Positions 12,306-23,600 of a DNA stretch of 64,000 bases are shown here, in pieces. Position 1 is the first letter of the stretch; every line of letters starts with the position of its first letter. The stretch covers positions 43,223,531 to 43,287,530 of the forward strand of contig CM067317.1 in NCBI GenBank assembly GCA_034231615.1. Reading direction: 5' to 3'. This DNA is from Meghimatium bilineatum. Its lineage: Eukaryota > Mollusca > Gastropoda > Stylommatophora > Philomycidae. The translations under genes were made by a program, and so were the position numbers. Below the pieces are notes generated by a model. It worked only from the letters and a program-made list of their open reading frames with translations, was not told where the DNA came from and searched no databases.

Positions 12306-12913
12306 GATACACGGAACAGTGTCTTTGTCAAATGCCATGTTTGACATTGGTAACACGGGGTTGGTATAAAAATACTGTTTATTAAATGTCGTTTTGTAGT
12401 CATGCAGATTGTTGGTAGCCTATATCATATATATATATATTAATGATGCCATTGACTGTACAACATTAATTAAAACAAAACTGCTATGTCAATCGCATAT
12501 TGAGGAAATGGCTCTTAGCACAATGAAGTTATTTCTAAAACATATGTTGGAAGTGTCCACCATTGGTCTCAATGTATAGGTCTATGGTAATGATTTAGAC
12601 CTCTGGAGAATTGTGTTTTGAATGTAATACATATTTCTTTAGATAACATGTTTTTAATACATATTTTGATCGCCCAAGACAGCGAGAGGTTCAGAGAGTT
12701 CATTGGGAATACAACATTCCGGAAGGAATACGTCACATGACACACACATATTTCTTTCAGAAATCGAAGCATGCCCAGATAAGTTTGCATCACGTACAAT
12801 ACCCGTATCACGGAACTTGTTTATCAAATTGCTAACCGAATTACAACGAAAAGCTTGCGCATTAGATCAGAAAACTTATTTTCGAATTTTCTAACATCCT
12901 CTTCCTTAATGCA

Positions 12914-13445
12914 TACTATACTGTTCCAAATATAAACGCAACATGATTAGACACCAATTTCAAACGTGTGCCAAATTTTAATTTACGGAATTAATGTTCC
13001 AACCTTGGCATGAAGATCATTTCAGACTGTAAATGTGTTCATTACATTTGCATTTGGTTTGGACGTTTATTCTTTGCGTCTGAGGCATCCGTTTCAGTAA
13101 GGTATATGGTCTCAATCGAAGAACATCTCCGTGACATGGACCCGTTAGCTGTTGGATCGGTTGTTGTGGGATAGCTGCCCACTTTTCCCGCAGTGCAAGA
13201 GACAATTGCCGGAGATTGGCTGGAGCCACGATTCGTTGGTGACCATTCTGTCGAGACCATTCCATAATTGTTCTATGGTGTTCATGTCTGAATGGTATGT
13301 ACGTTGTTGTCGGCGAGAAACTGGGTGGTGAGTTGTGCCACATGAAGTCGAGCGTTATCCTGCTGAAAAATCGACCCACGTGCAGCCAAAATTTGAATGA
13401 CTCAAGGACGAACAATTTCAGCGACATATTGGAGTTTTTTCTACA
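12914..13445 (-). pseudogene. Tc1-like transposase remnant, C-terminal half
   Basis: Minus strand: FQQDNARLHVAQLTTQFLA carries the second catalytic Asp region (DNARLH) of Tc1 transposases. Then, in shifted frames, ANLRQLSLALREKWAAIPQQ and GSMSRRC follow. The left end at 12914 reads tactatactgttccaaat, matching a terminus at 26702. Broken by stops and frameshifts. Confidence 0.8.
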
Positions 13446-13930
13446 TCTCAAAGGCATCAATTCTGTCTTCTAGTTGTCTGTTCATTGCCCATGTTTCTGA
13501 ATCATACTTTAATATAGTTTTAAAAAAAATAAACTGTTCCTTTAATTGAGGCGTATTAGGTAATATGGTGCTAGGCTCGTATTTTTCATTGACCCGGCAT
13601 ACCTGGTCGACAATGATGGTCAACATCATGTCCTCCGCCTTTACTTATCCAGAAGATCTGGTACCTATTTTTTTAGGCTACGTCAAACTAGGAGCCATTG
13701 GTGATTTAAAAATATTTCCAATTGAACTGAAATTTAGCCTTGCATTACCAGAACACGAAACCATTTTACTACCAACTGAGCTACAGCGACCAAACATATA
13801 ATAGATATAGCATTTTATAATTCTCAGTTTTAATTTGTTATTAATTTGTTTAGATGTCAATATTTTCTTCATGTCCTTGAAAGTATTTTAGCCATTCCTA
13901 TTTTCACGTCTGTTAATATAGTCCTAGTGA
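13440..13930 (-). pseudogene. LINE fragment split by a SINE
   Basis: Minus-strand pieces LTSKQINNKLKLRIIKCYI (near 13800-13870) and ETWAMNRQLEDRIDAFEM (13441-13500) belong to one reverse-transcriptase tail. Between them is a tRNA-like insertion. The same family is at 29015-29145. Confidence 0.7.
13538..13797 (-). mobile_element. tRNA-derived SINE inserted in LINE
   Basis: The minus strand begins ggtcgctgtagctcagttgg, matching a tRNA A-box (TAGCTCAGTTGGTAG), with a diverged B-box (TTCAGTTC) about 50 bases on. It separates two halves of a LINE frame. Confidence 0.6.
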
Positions 13931-14574
13931 ATAAATCACGAAATGTATTGTCATTTCTTACATTGGACATCATTCCACAACGATCCGAGATTAATAAATA
14001 TACAGGCATACCACAGCTGTGTACTATCAACATCTGGGATGGAGAGGAGGGGGTACTGAGTGAACGAATATCGATGAAACTCGAATAGAAAGTCAAGGAT
14101 AGTTATATTCCGAACTGTAATCGATGTCGTAAGAAGTTACTAAAGTAGGCTGGGTCAAGTACGTAGATAAGGGGAAGTATGAGGGAAAATCCCTCCCCAT
14201 TCCAACGATTCTCTGAAAACGGTTACAAAAATATCATGAAAATGTAGGAACTGCACACAAGAATGGGCGGATAATCCTGTTTTTAAGTAACACCATCTCT
14301 CCCCCCTCCCCAATTTACCGGAGAAGTATCAACGACCATGGGCTACATGTTTGTGGCACCACAGTTTGTAATAGATTATATTGACCCAAAATACCTGGTT
14401 CTTCTTCAGTGTTCATTCTCAAACTTCCACTGGTTCTATCTTGTATCCGATACATCCGTATTCTGTGGTAAATGTCTTATGAAATTCGGCTGTGTCGTGC
14501 CGAAAACCGCAGACATTGCAGCTAAGACGTACGCCTCTATTCCCATGAATTAAGAGAGGTCAGTTCATGTTTAC
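13931..14574. other. no gene recognised
   Basis: Short open frames only. The segment around 14405-14450 (tctcaaacttccactggttc) matches a dispersed repeat also present near 35885, 41110, 50930 and 63308. Confidence 0.4.
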
Positions 14575-14870
14575 ATTGATGCGAGTCTGGGCAATAAATA
14601 AACAGGATAGTGGGAAATTATAAAAACAAAAAAAGAGATGTGGTTCTATAAAAGAATGTTGAGAGTATTATGTACAGCTAGAAAGACAAACAAATGGTAA
14701 AATTCGAGACGGGTTGCTTTTTAAAATAAAAAAGATGCACTCTTTTTTTTAAAGATACATTATGAGACAGTGATGTTTAAAAAAGATAGTAGGCAAGGTA
14801 GAAGGCAAGAAAAATAGTGGACGAAAACGTGAGAAAATATTAGTCTGACATCGTGACAGAAAGTCAACAA
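14575..14870 (+). pseudogene. LINE C-terminal fragment
   Basis: Degenerate copy of the 9222 family: RVWAINKQDSGKL, then a diverged block aligning with RRMLRIPWTARKTN and a final GRKREKIL. Many frameshifts. Confidence 0.6.
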
Positions 14871-14934
14871 CGCTCCAGATACTGGAAATACAGAATTTTG
14901 AAGTTTTAATATCTAATAAAGCCACAAAAGCCAC

Positions 14935-15325
14935 AGATAAGAGACTAGACTCCTTTGAAAACAAATACCGACGTACCATTCTGAATGTTAAGTGGAGTGA
15001 CTTTAAATCTATCACTACTATAACAGAGGAAAGCAAACAAACTTATATATCTTCCTTAATTAGACAAAGGCGTTGGACTTACATCGGCCATGTTCTCAGA
15101 ATGAACAGCCTACGAATTCCCCAGCAGTCACTATATTGGGTGCCACCCGGAGTAAGAAGAAGAGGGAGACCTAGAGAAACTCTACGAAGAACCAATAATA
15201 GAGAAGGCATGCCAATGAACCTAAACAACACGCAAGAATTGAAAGACCTGGCAACACAAAGACAGAAATGGAAAGTTATAGTTTCTGCCTATGACCCTGG
15301 AGGAACATAACATAACAATATCGCT
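14935..15325 (+). pseudogene. LINE C-terminus, [15 protein letters not shown] family
   Basis: One nearly open frame: TDKRLDSFENKYRRTILNVK, then [39 protein letters not shown] and a stop after AYDPGGT; the tail is aacataacataac. A minus-strand relative is at 36235-36770. This is the thumb and C-terminus of an endonuclease/reverse-transcriptase LINE. Confidence 0.8.
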
Positions 15326-16689
15326 TACGACAATTAGCACAGAACCATGTGATGAGTTCTTGCTTCCTAAGTACGGTAGGACTGGTATCTCCAGAGCTAT
15401 CTTTCATGGACAGCTTCAACTCACCGTCTTCTGAATGTATTAAAAGGAAGACTCCTATTCAGAGTGGGTGTATGTCACGAGACGAGCTTGGTATTTTGTT
15501 TGTTAAAAATATGCATCTGTCGTCATATGAAATACTTCGCAGTCGGTGAACCGTCGTCTGAGAACGCAAGCAACACAAATCTAATTCGATGGACACCAGT
15601 TACCCAACACAGCCATACGAAGAAAAGTAACGTAAGACAGTCTCAAAATGCCATAATGTCAAGACGACCTCAGTGTCCACTGTTCCCTTATGAGACTGTC
15701 TCAATTATCTACGTACGGCGGTGTCGGGTCTCGGATGTCCGTCGAATTGTATTCGAATTGTTTCGCACAAGGAGAAAGAGTACTTTTCGCGAACATTGCT
15801 GTCAAACACGTCCCGACTCTGGGTCATAGCATGTGCATTTCCCTCACACTCGCCTTGTCCGCACGTGATGGTCTTCCAGTTCATCTAAACTCACGGTTAT
15901 TTTTCGACTTTTTACCGTTGACGGTTCAGTAGGACTACTCATTCTGTCCGTTGGATTTGGAGCCAAATGTTCTGCATGACTGTGTTGGCCAACGATTGCC
16001 CGTCGATATGATTTTGGGGCGACTACGTCTATCTTGGTTAAGGTACATCGCAGGCGGCAAACAAATAGTGTGTAAAAAGACTATTCCATTGCCCACTATG
16101 CTCTTGGAATTCTGGACCAAATTCTATATTTACGGCCATGATGGGCAGCGAGTATCGAGATTTGACTTGGGATGCTCGTCCTCAAAGACGAGAACTTGCT
16201 GCCCAAACCATATCCCAATGGGTCCATTGTCTGAGTCATAACCAGGTCCGTAGATAGGATTACCTTTAGGAGAGGGTTTTACCTAAAACAAAAAAAGTCA
16301 ACAAGCCCGTACTCCTCTGTAAATTTCACCATTTGACAGGAAATTTTAAGACCTGTTTTTATAGAAAAAAAGCCAAGGGAGAGATTTTTACCGAGCTTTT
16401 GGCTAACTTTCTAGTACTAAAAGTCATGTCCATATTTCACCTTATCCACGGCATGGCCATAACAAGGTATCGGTCTGTGAGTCTGAACAAAATGTGCTCC
16501 CCGACATTTATTCGACGCTGTTCCATGTGCAATATAGAGCTGTTATTGAAATTTTCTTTCATACACAGGAGTACTGGCCCTCATCTAGAATATCCAATAT
16601 CTAAAGATTGCTCTTATTTGAGAGGGATTTATTGAAAGGAGATGTTTGTGAGCGTACTGTCGTTTGTACGTTCTGGAATCACTATAGGT
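15326..16689. other. no gene recognised
   Basis: Several open frames of 60-120 codons (for example 15464-15829 and 15951-16241), higher GC than the surroundings, but no domain, repeats of codon structure or splice-supported exon. Possibly old unique sequence or an unrecognised element. Confidence 0.35.
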
Positions 16690-17040
16690 CGTCTTGATTC
16701 GTCTTGCCACTGGTTTCAAATGAGGTCCGACAAGAGAGTGAGGGCGACGCTTTGCACAACTCTTCCTCACTTTAATCAAAATCCCCACTGCAAGTCATTT
16801 TCACATTCACGAAAATTCACCCGAAGGGAAAAGCTTTTCCCACTGACTCTAGGAGCATGGAATGTACGCACTCGTCATTCCATGTCCAAACTGTCCAAGG
16901 ACATTTACAGCTCGAATAGGGCTCATTAGCCATCTACGAACTCATAATCAAGGACATAACTAAAATTGAATTTTCAAAAGTGGATGTAGCAAATGGGCAT
17001 CATCACTTGTGTGATGGACGAACAACACAAACACAATAGG
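16690..17040 (+). mobile_element. internally deleted LINE: 5' end joined to 3' end
   Basis: The left part encodes LFPLTLGAWNVRTR, the start of a LINE apurinic-endonuclease ORF. Straight after it, at about 16873, comes the 3' end found in the satellite LINE: VIPCPNCPRTFTARIGLISH in another frame, with the Arg codon intact, then stop and 3' UTR. Everything between (endonuclease and reverse transcriptase, normally kilobases) is missing. Confidence 0.75.
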
Positions 17041-17571
17041 CCTATAAATCACTTTAGTCTAAAGTTTAGATGATTTCGTGTTAGATGTTTGAAATATCAT
17101 TGGCACCTTTTTCCTTTCTGTTAAATAAACACGTTCTCTAGCATGTGTTGTATCCACATAGTTGTTTAGTTTGTATTCTAGACGTTACTATAGCTAATAT
17201 CATGTTCTCATGTCAGGAACTTCGATATTGACTATTTGCTATAGCCTTGACTTCTAATTCTGTCTATCCGTGCGTTAGTTAGCGTGTCTTTCCACAGCCT
17301 TATATTTCGTGTGCTGTCAATTATTTTCTATACCGTAGTTCTCCCATGCCGCAATGCTAGGTTGTCAAGCATCTTCTCTCTAAATACTATTATACCGCAT
17401 GCATGTTAATTAGAATGTCACGCTTTCGGTTTGTTTCGGTATTTAGTGTTCTTTAATGTATTATTGCGCACAGAGGAAGGATAATCCGGTGCCGTCTGCA
17501 TTAGTGGGTGTAACCATTAACTTCATCGACAATCCATTACTTCGTAGACTTTGTTGGCCAATAAATCAGCC
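17041..17571 (+). promoter_or_regulatory. 5' flank of GDI
   Basis: No repeat recognised here, and it directly precedes the start codon, so promoter and 5' UTR probably lie in it. I see ttggccaat 25-17 bases before the ATG but no clear TATA box or initiator. Assignment rests on position only. Confidence 0.35.
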
Positions 17572-17616
17572 ATGGATGATACATATGATGTCATTGTTAT
17601 GGGCACGGGACTCAAG
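17572..17616 (+). CDS. Gdi: GDI exon 1 (coding part)
   Basis: Encodes residues 1-15, [15 protein letters not shown], the first beta strand and glycine motif of the GDI fold. It ends in phase 0 at donor gtaatc. Any upstream non-coding exon or transcription start was not identified; a CCAAT and an AT-rich stretch lie within 30 bases 5' of the ATG. Confidence 0.95.
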
Positions 17617-20600
17617 GTAATCCTTAAATGTAATGATAATAAATGACTAGAGGTAATTGAATGTTACTGCATTCTTTTCTATTACGAGTACCGTCGTAGG
17701 CAAGCGCAAGGCAAATTGCCTAGTATCCAATCATCCATGTCATCAATAAATAATAAAATTAATAAATAAAGTACTCACCAGTTATGTAGTGTAGTATGCC
17801 TGTTGACAATTGATTGCTTTTTTGATATGTTATTGATATACAAAGATGAATAATTTGACCTGAAGATCAGCTTAAGACAAACCATGATCATGCCGATCAT
17901 GGTAAATATTAAAATAGTCACTCATCATCATCATACGACATCATAGTCATGAGATCTACTTCTTAGTGTAGAGTAAGAGGAGAAACCATCAACCAAGAGC
18001 TGTTAGTAGAAATTGTTATTACTGTTAGTGTTATTACTGTTTATACATTACAATCTATATTGATACTGATATTGTCCATTTGTAGGCCAAATTATTATGT
18101 GGGTGTCCATTCATTTCATTGCAAAGTTGAAACTAGATCTATTATTCTAGATCTATCCTTAGATGGAGGACTATTCAATCTTAGTGGATTGAAGGCCAAG
18201 ACCAAAACTAAGATGGACATTGTTTGCGACCTCTTGTTCGCTGACGATTGTGCACTAAATGCTACCAGTCTGAAAGACATGCAGGACAGCATGGACCTCT
18301 TTTCTTTGGCCTTTAATGCGTTCGGTCTCACCATCAGCACAGCAAAGACTTAAGCAATGTATCAACCAGCGCCAGGTTCCCCCTACACAGAACCGGCGAG
18401 CACAGTAAAGGGAGAAAAACTTAATACTACCAATACGTTTGTATATCTCGGCAGCACCCTATCACAAACTGCGACAATTGATGAGGATGTTGCCCTGCAT
18501 ATTGCTCGTGCCAGTGCAGCATTCGCGAGCCTTCATGCCAACGTCTGGATCAGGCATGGTCTCAGTCTGACAACTAAGTTGGACGTGTACTGCGCAGTGG
18601 TTCTACCAACACTGATTTATGCTGCGTCTTGCTGGACTGTCTATGCGAGACACGTTCGACAGCTTAGCTCTTTAACCTTAATGGGAGTACGTTGGCAGAA
18701 TCGAGTACCAGACATGGAAATCCTTCAGAATTCCTGTATGCAAAGCATCCATGCACTGCTGACTAGGTCCCAGCTACGCTGGACTGGCCACATCGTCTGT
18801 TTGCCAGACAAGCGCTTTCCAAAGAGATTATTCTATGGGAAGCTGTGCGAAGGTAAACGTTCAAGCAGCGGGCAGAAAAAGTGCTTCAATGATCGCCTAA
18901 AAAACTCTCACAAACACTGCAGCATTGATCCTAGCTCCTGGGAGACTACAGCACTTGATCGCTCAGCCTGGCACACCCAGATCACTGCTGGCATCACAAA
19001 ATTTGAAAAAGAAAGAACACTGTGGGCAATCCACAAGCGCAAGAAGCAGAAGGACAAATCTGAAAATTCTCCTACCCTGAACCTTCAGCACTCCTGCATG
19101 CACTGCAATAGAACTTACCGTGCACGAATCGGACTCAACGGACATTACAAACTCACAAATCAAATTAGACAATTACCAATTTATTATTATAATTTTTTTT
19201 TCCATCGCATTTATTGTTTTTCATGCCATGCACATCTTCGCTTGCGAAGGAGGAACATCTGATCTATTATTAATTATGATTATTGTGGTGGGAAAACCAT
19301 TCCAGGAGAATGGTACCATCTAGTGACTTGATTATTGAGGAGGCCTAAATGACCATTCATTAGCATCATTGTACATAAATGGGAAACATGGATCTTAACC
19401 TTTAGCAAGCTGTGTTTACAAAAAAGCTGTTTAATCATTGATTTCACTGAATATACTATTAGCAAATAGCATAATAAACATGCTTCATTGTCTTGTCGCT
19501 TCAGCACGATGCAGAAGACCACAAATTCCTCAAATTTCCATGAAAAAAATCATTTCATATCGGCTTCCCCGCCATTTTAAACAAAATTGACTGTAAAATT
19601 TATATCCAATGTTGCCATCGGATTCTGAAAAAAAGTTACACAATTTTTGGATCTTTATTTTTTTCGTTCAGTTTCGGATTTAGCGAACCGGGTGGTAGAT
19701 TTCGACTTCACCTATCAATATATGCCAAATTCCGGGCAAAATGCTTCACCCCAATTGTAAACACAGAGTGCTAAAGGTTAAACATATGGTAAGAGGAAAA
19801 CTTAATTGAAGCGTGGAATGTGGAGCTATTGCAGGATACAAATAAAGAGAGAATATAAACAATAAAATGAGCAAGAGATTAATGGCATTGAGATTCACAG
19901 ACATAGGCCTAGATTTGCTACATTGAAGATCCAGACTAAATTGAACGCATGTTATGACTGCGAATTATCTTAAAATGTACCTGACAAGTCCATAGTTACT
20001 GCGATTCCCATCTCAATAAATCTGAGTGTAGTGGCTAATAGTTGCAGTTCAATGCTCATTTATCAGTCTGCTTGTATAACTATTATCTATCTCTTTACAG
20101 AATGATAACAATAAGGATAATGTACTAGTTGTTACTGGTACTCATAAACACTAAAAATACTAAATATCATCATCAAGTGACGTCTCTGCAATGAAGGTTG
20201 GCTGCAACAGACCTCCAACATTCCCTGTCTCTTGTCTTGATGGTGCACTCTGCTGACTAACCTGTCCATCTCGTGATGTTACTCTCCCACTTGTGTCTTT
20301 GCCTACCTCTTGCTCGCCTTCCTTTGACTTTACCCTCTAGTAAGGTCTTCAACAAGATGTTGTGTCTTTTTATGTCCAAAATATTTTATTTGCTTGATCT
20401 ATATTTCTTTAAATAATTCTTTCTACATACTAAGTGTTGTTATAACCTTATTTTTGTTTTCTTTCCATGATGTTCACCCTATTCCTCTATAAATCCACCT
20501 GAGAGGCATCAATTCTGTCTGCTAAGTGTTTGAATGTAAAAAATATTATAATAAATAAACAGCAACAAAGGAACAGGGACTTATTCTATGTTGCTGTGCA

Positions 20601-23600
20601 ACTAGTCTCTGTTATTTTTATTTTATTTCTCTTTTGCCGCTGTTCTTATTTTTTACAAAAATCTCACACAGTCTTAAGAGCGACCACAGTTCACATTTTT
20701 CAAAATCTTCTGATTGGACTAGGTCCCTTAATGCATTAACTTTGTCAGATCAATCCATTGATGTACCTTCAAACACTTGCCATGTTCGCCAGTCCATTGG
20801 CTAGTTTATTACCCTTAATTTTTTCAGGACATAGATTGTAACAGTAATTCCACCCATTGATGGTGGATAACACCCTCTTCAAAATTAGAGTACAGCCACC
20901 ACCCATTACACTATCATCTAGATGAGTCAAAGGGTAAACAAATCAAGCATGGCAGATCAAGGATGGCAGAGTCTGAAGACACTGCGAACGGTATGTGAAT
21001 TGGAAAAAATAGGAAAGGGCAGTGAATGGGTGGAGGTAGATACTGAGAAGAAATCACTGACTAAAGTAATAATACAACTAGTTAAAGCGTGTCAAAAATG
21101 GATGGCAGTCAGGGCTCAGGATTCAGTGCACGAACTTGCCCAACTACACTTGAAACCACAAGACATAATTGTATACACAGATGGCTCCGTTAGCAGAAAC
21201 ACAAATAAAAGCGGTTGGGGTTTTGTTGCCTACAGAAACGGTGTGAAGTTGGTTGAGAAATCTTCAGCATATTCTACTGTCACATCGAGCATGAGGATGG
21301 AGATAGAGGGAGTTACAGCAGCTATTAATTGGTTGATAACTGATACATAAACACACTCGGTAATACTCACAGACTCTCAAAGCATGTTGCTCAAGATAGA
21401 AAAGTTCATGCTAAGAAAAGAATGGTGGGACTTATTGAACAACTCAGTTGTCCAGAGCATTACATGGATATACTGCCCTGGTCATGCTGGGGTAAGAGAA
21501 AACGAGAGTGCCGACTTATTGGCAGGCAATGCAGCGATAGACGGCACATTGCTGAGAAGAGATAAAACAGATTTAATAAAGGCAGTAATAAATTCATTTC
21601 AAGATGCAGATGATGTCAATGAGTTTGAGAGCGTACACATACAGAGAATGTTAGAAATGGGAGTATTCAGAGGTGAGGGGAAGAAAAGTAAATTTTTTGG
21701 AAAGTCCGATGATCACACAATCAACACCTGACCAGAACTATGAGTCTACATACACTGGGATGGCTGCTGGAGCGGAGGGCGGAGCACTTATGGGAATGTC
21801 CCTCGTGCCGTGAAGCCAGTTTCTAATTAAGAATCAAGTCGAGAATCTTCAAAATTGCAGATCTCATTCATTGAGTCACTAAGTGTGCCTGCATGACAAT
21901 GGTGCGACCTCAGCCATCATAGTTGCTTCATCACAACCTTTTTCTCCATTGTAAGACTGCTAATGATTGTAGTTAAGGCACTGCAAAATTCTTTAACAGT
22001 TTTCACACATGACCATCCAGCAAAAGCCCAAGCACAGAGTTTAATACGAATGACTGACCAATTATGTAGATTATTGCAGCATTATTTTCTGCAATGTTGC
22101 ATATTTTTCTGCAATGTTGTAAACAATGAGTGTCCTGATGTCTGCAACCACCACCACTAGATTTTTTCACTACAACTTCTGTCATGTGTGATGACTATAG
22201 AAGGTACCATGTAATGCAGGTGGGATGAATATCCACTCTTATCCAGGATCAGTTCAAGTAGGGTCCCATACTTTCTGATGATATTTTCTGTCTGTCCCAA
22301 TCTGTCCCTTTGGAGCTTGCAGACTAATGGTTGAAGTGTATTAGCACTGATTTTATATTATGCCCGAGCTCACCACACATTGATTCTGTCAGCTACGAGA
22401 GCTCGCCACATGTTGATTCTGTCAGCTATGAGAGCTCACCACACATTTATTCTGTCAGCTACTGTCAGGAAGTCAAGGAGTTATCTCATTGCCACCAAGG
22501 GTTTATCCATGATACATTCCACAGTGAATTGAAGCTGGACTACATTGAAGACCCAAATGAAATTAAAGACAGTCTACATTGAAGACCCAAACAAAATTTA
22601 AGACAGACTACATTGAAGACCCAAATGAAATTGAAAACAGACTAGATTAAAGATCAAACACAATTGAGGATAGACTGCAATGCAGATCCATACTAAAGAC
22701 AATATCATTCAAGCTGGAATCTACTTTGAAGACAGAGACGATATTAAAGATCCACCATGACTGTAGATAAGGTGTGGGAGGGGAGATGTAGATAAATTTA
22801 TTTGGTATAATCACATATCTAGGACCTCCCTATTATCGAAATATGAGACAAAATATAGTTCCAACTTTTTAATACGTCGGTCTGCATACTGAGAGCCCCC
22901 CTCCCCTGCCTCCCAGGATCATCCAAGGGGAAGGGTCTCAGTGCGCAGCGTTCAGATCTATAACACGCTTATTGCATTTTTATTAGTCAATAGACATTGT
23001 GTAACTAAGAATTAACCGACAGTGACGTCACAAAATATTACAAAATTACGAGCGTCACAGATTTCTTAAAAATTTTGAACAAGAAGTGCATGGTAGGCAA
23101 GTGATATGTGATTGTTACCATTTAATTCCCCCTTTCCTTTTAAAAAAATTAAATTATAAAATTTATATCGGTGATGTCTAAGCTTTTTGACCAGGAACAT
23201 TTGACTTCAGTATTATTGTTTACTGGGTAGTTAACTTTGACCTATCTAGTAGACAGTCCCATCCCAATACCTCCTTAATCGCTTCCTAGAATATACATTG
23301 CAGGTTACAGCATTGCTATTATTTTCTTCTCATTTGGGCTCCAATAACACACAGGTGAGTTCAACTGAATAGTCCATCTTTCTTGTTTCAGGAGTGCATT
23401 ATCAGTGGCATGTTGTCAGTTTCTGGCAAGAAAGTGTTACATGTAGACAGAAGTACTTACTACGGAGGGGAGAGTGCATCCCTTACACCACTGGATCAGG
23501 TAAATCAAAAAGACTTTATTTTTCTAAATTTTAAATCTATTTAGTACAATGAAATCCCACTAGTGCATCCTTTTATAACAATTTTCTCTATTTAGCAACA

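Noticed and set aside
15464-16241. Open frames of 96-121 codons as a gene
   Set aside because: No domain, no consistent splice sites, and neighbouring frames are equally open; GC-richer background makes chance frames longer.
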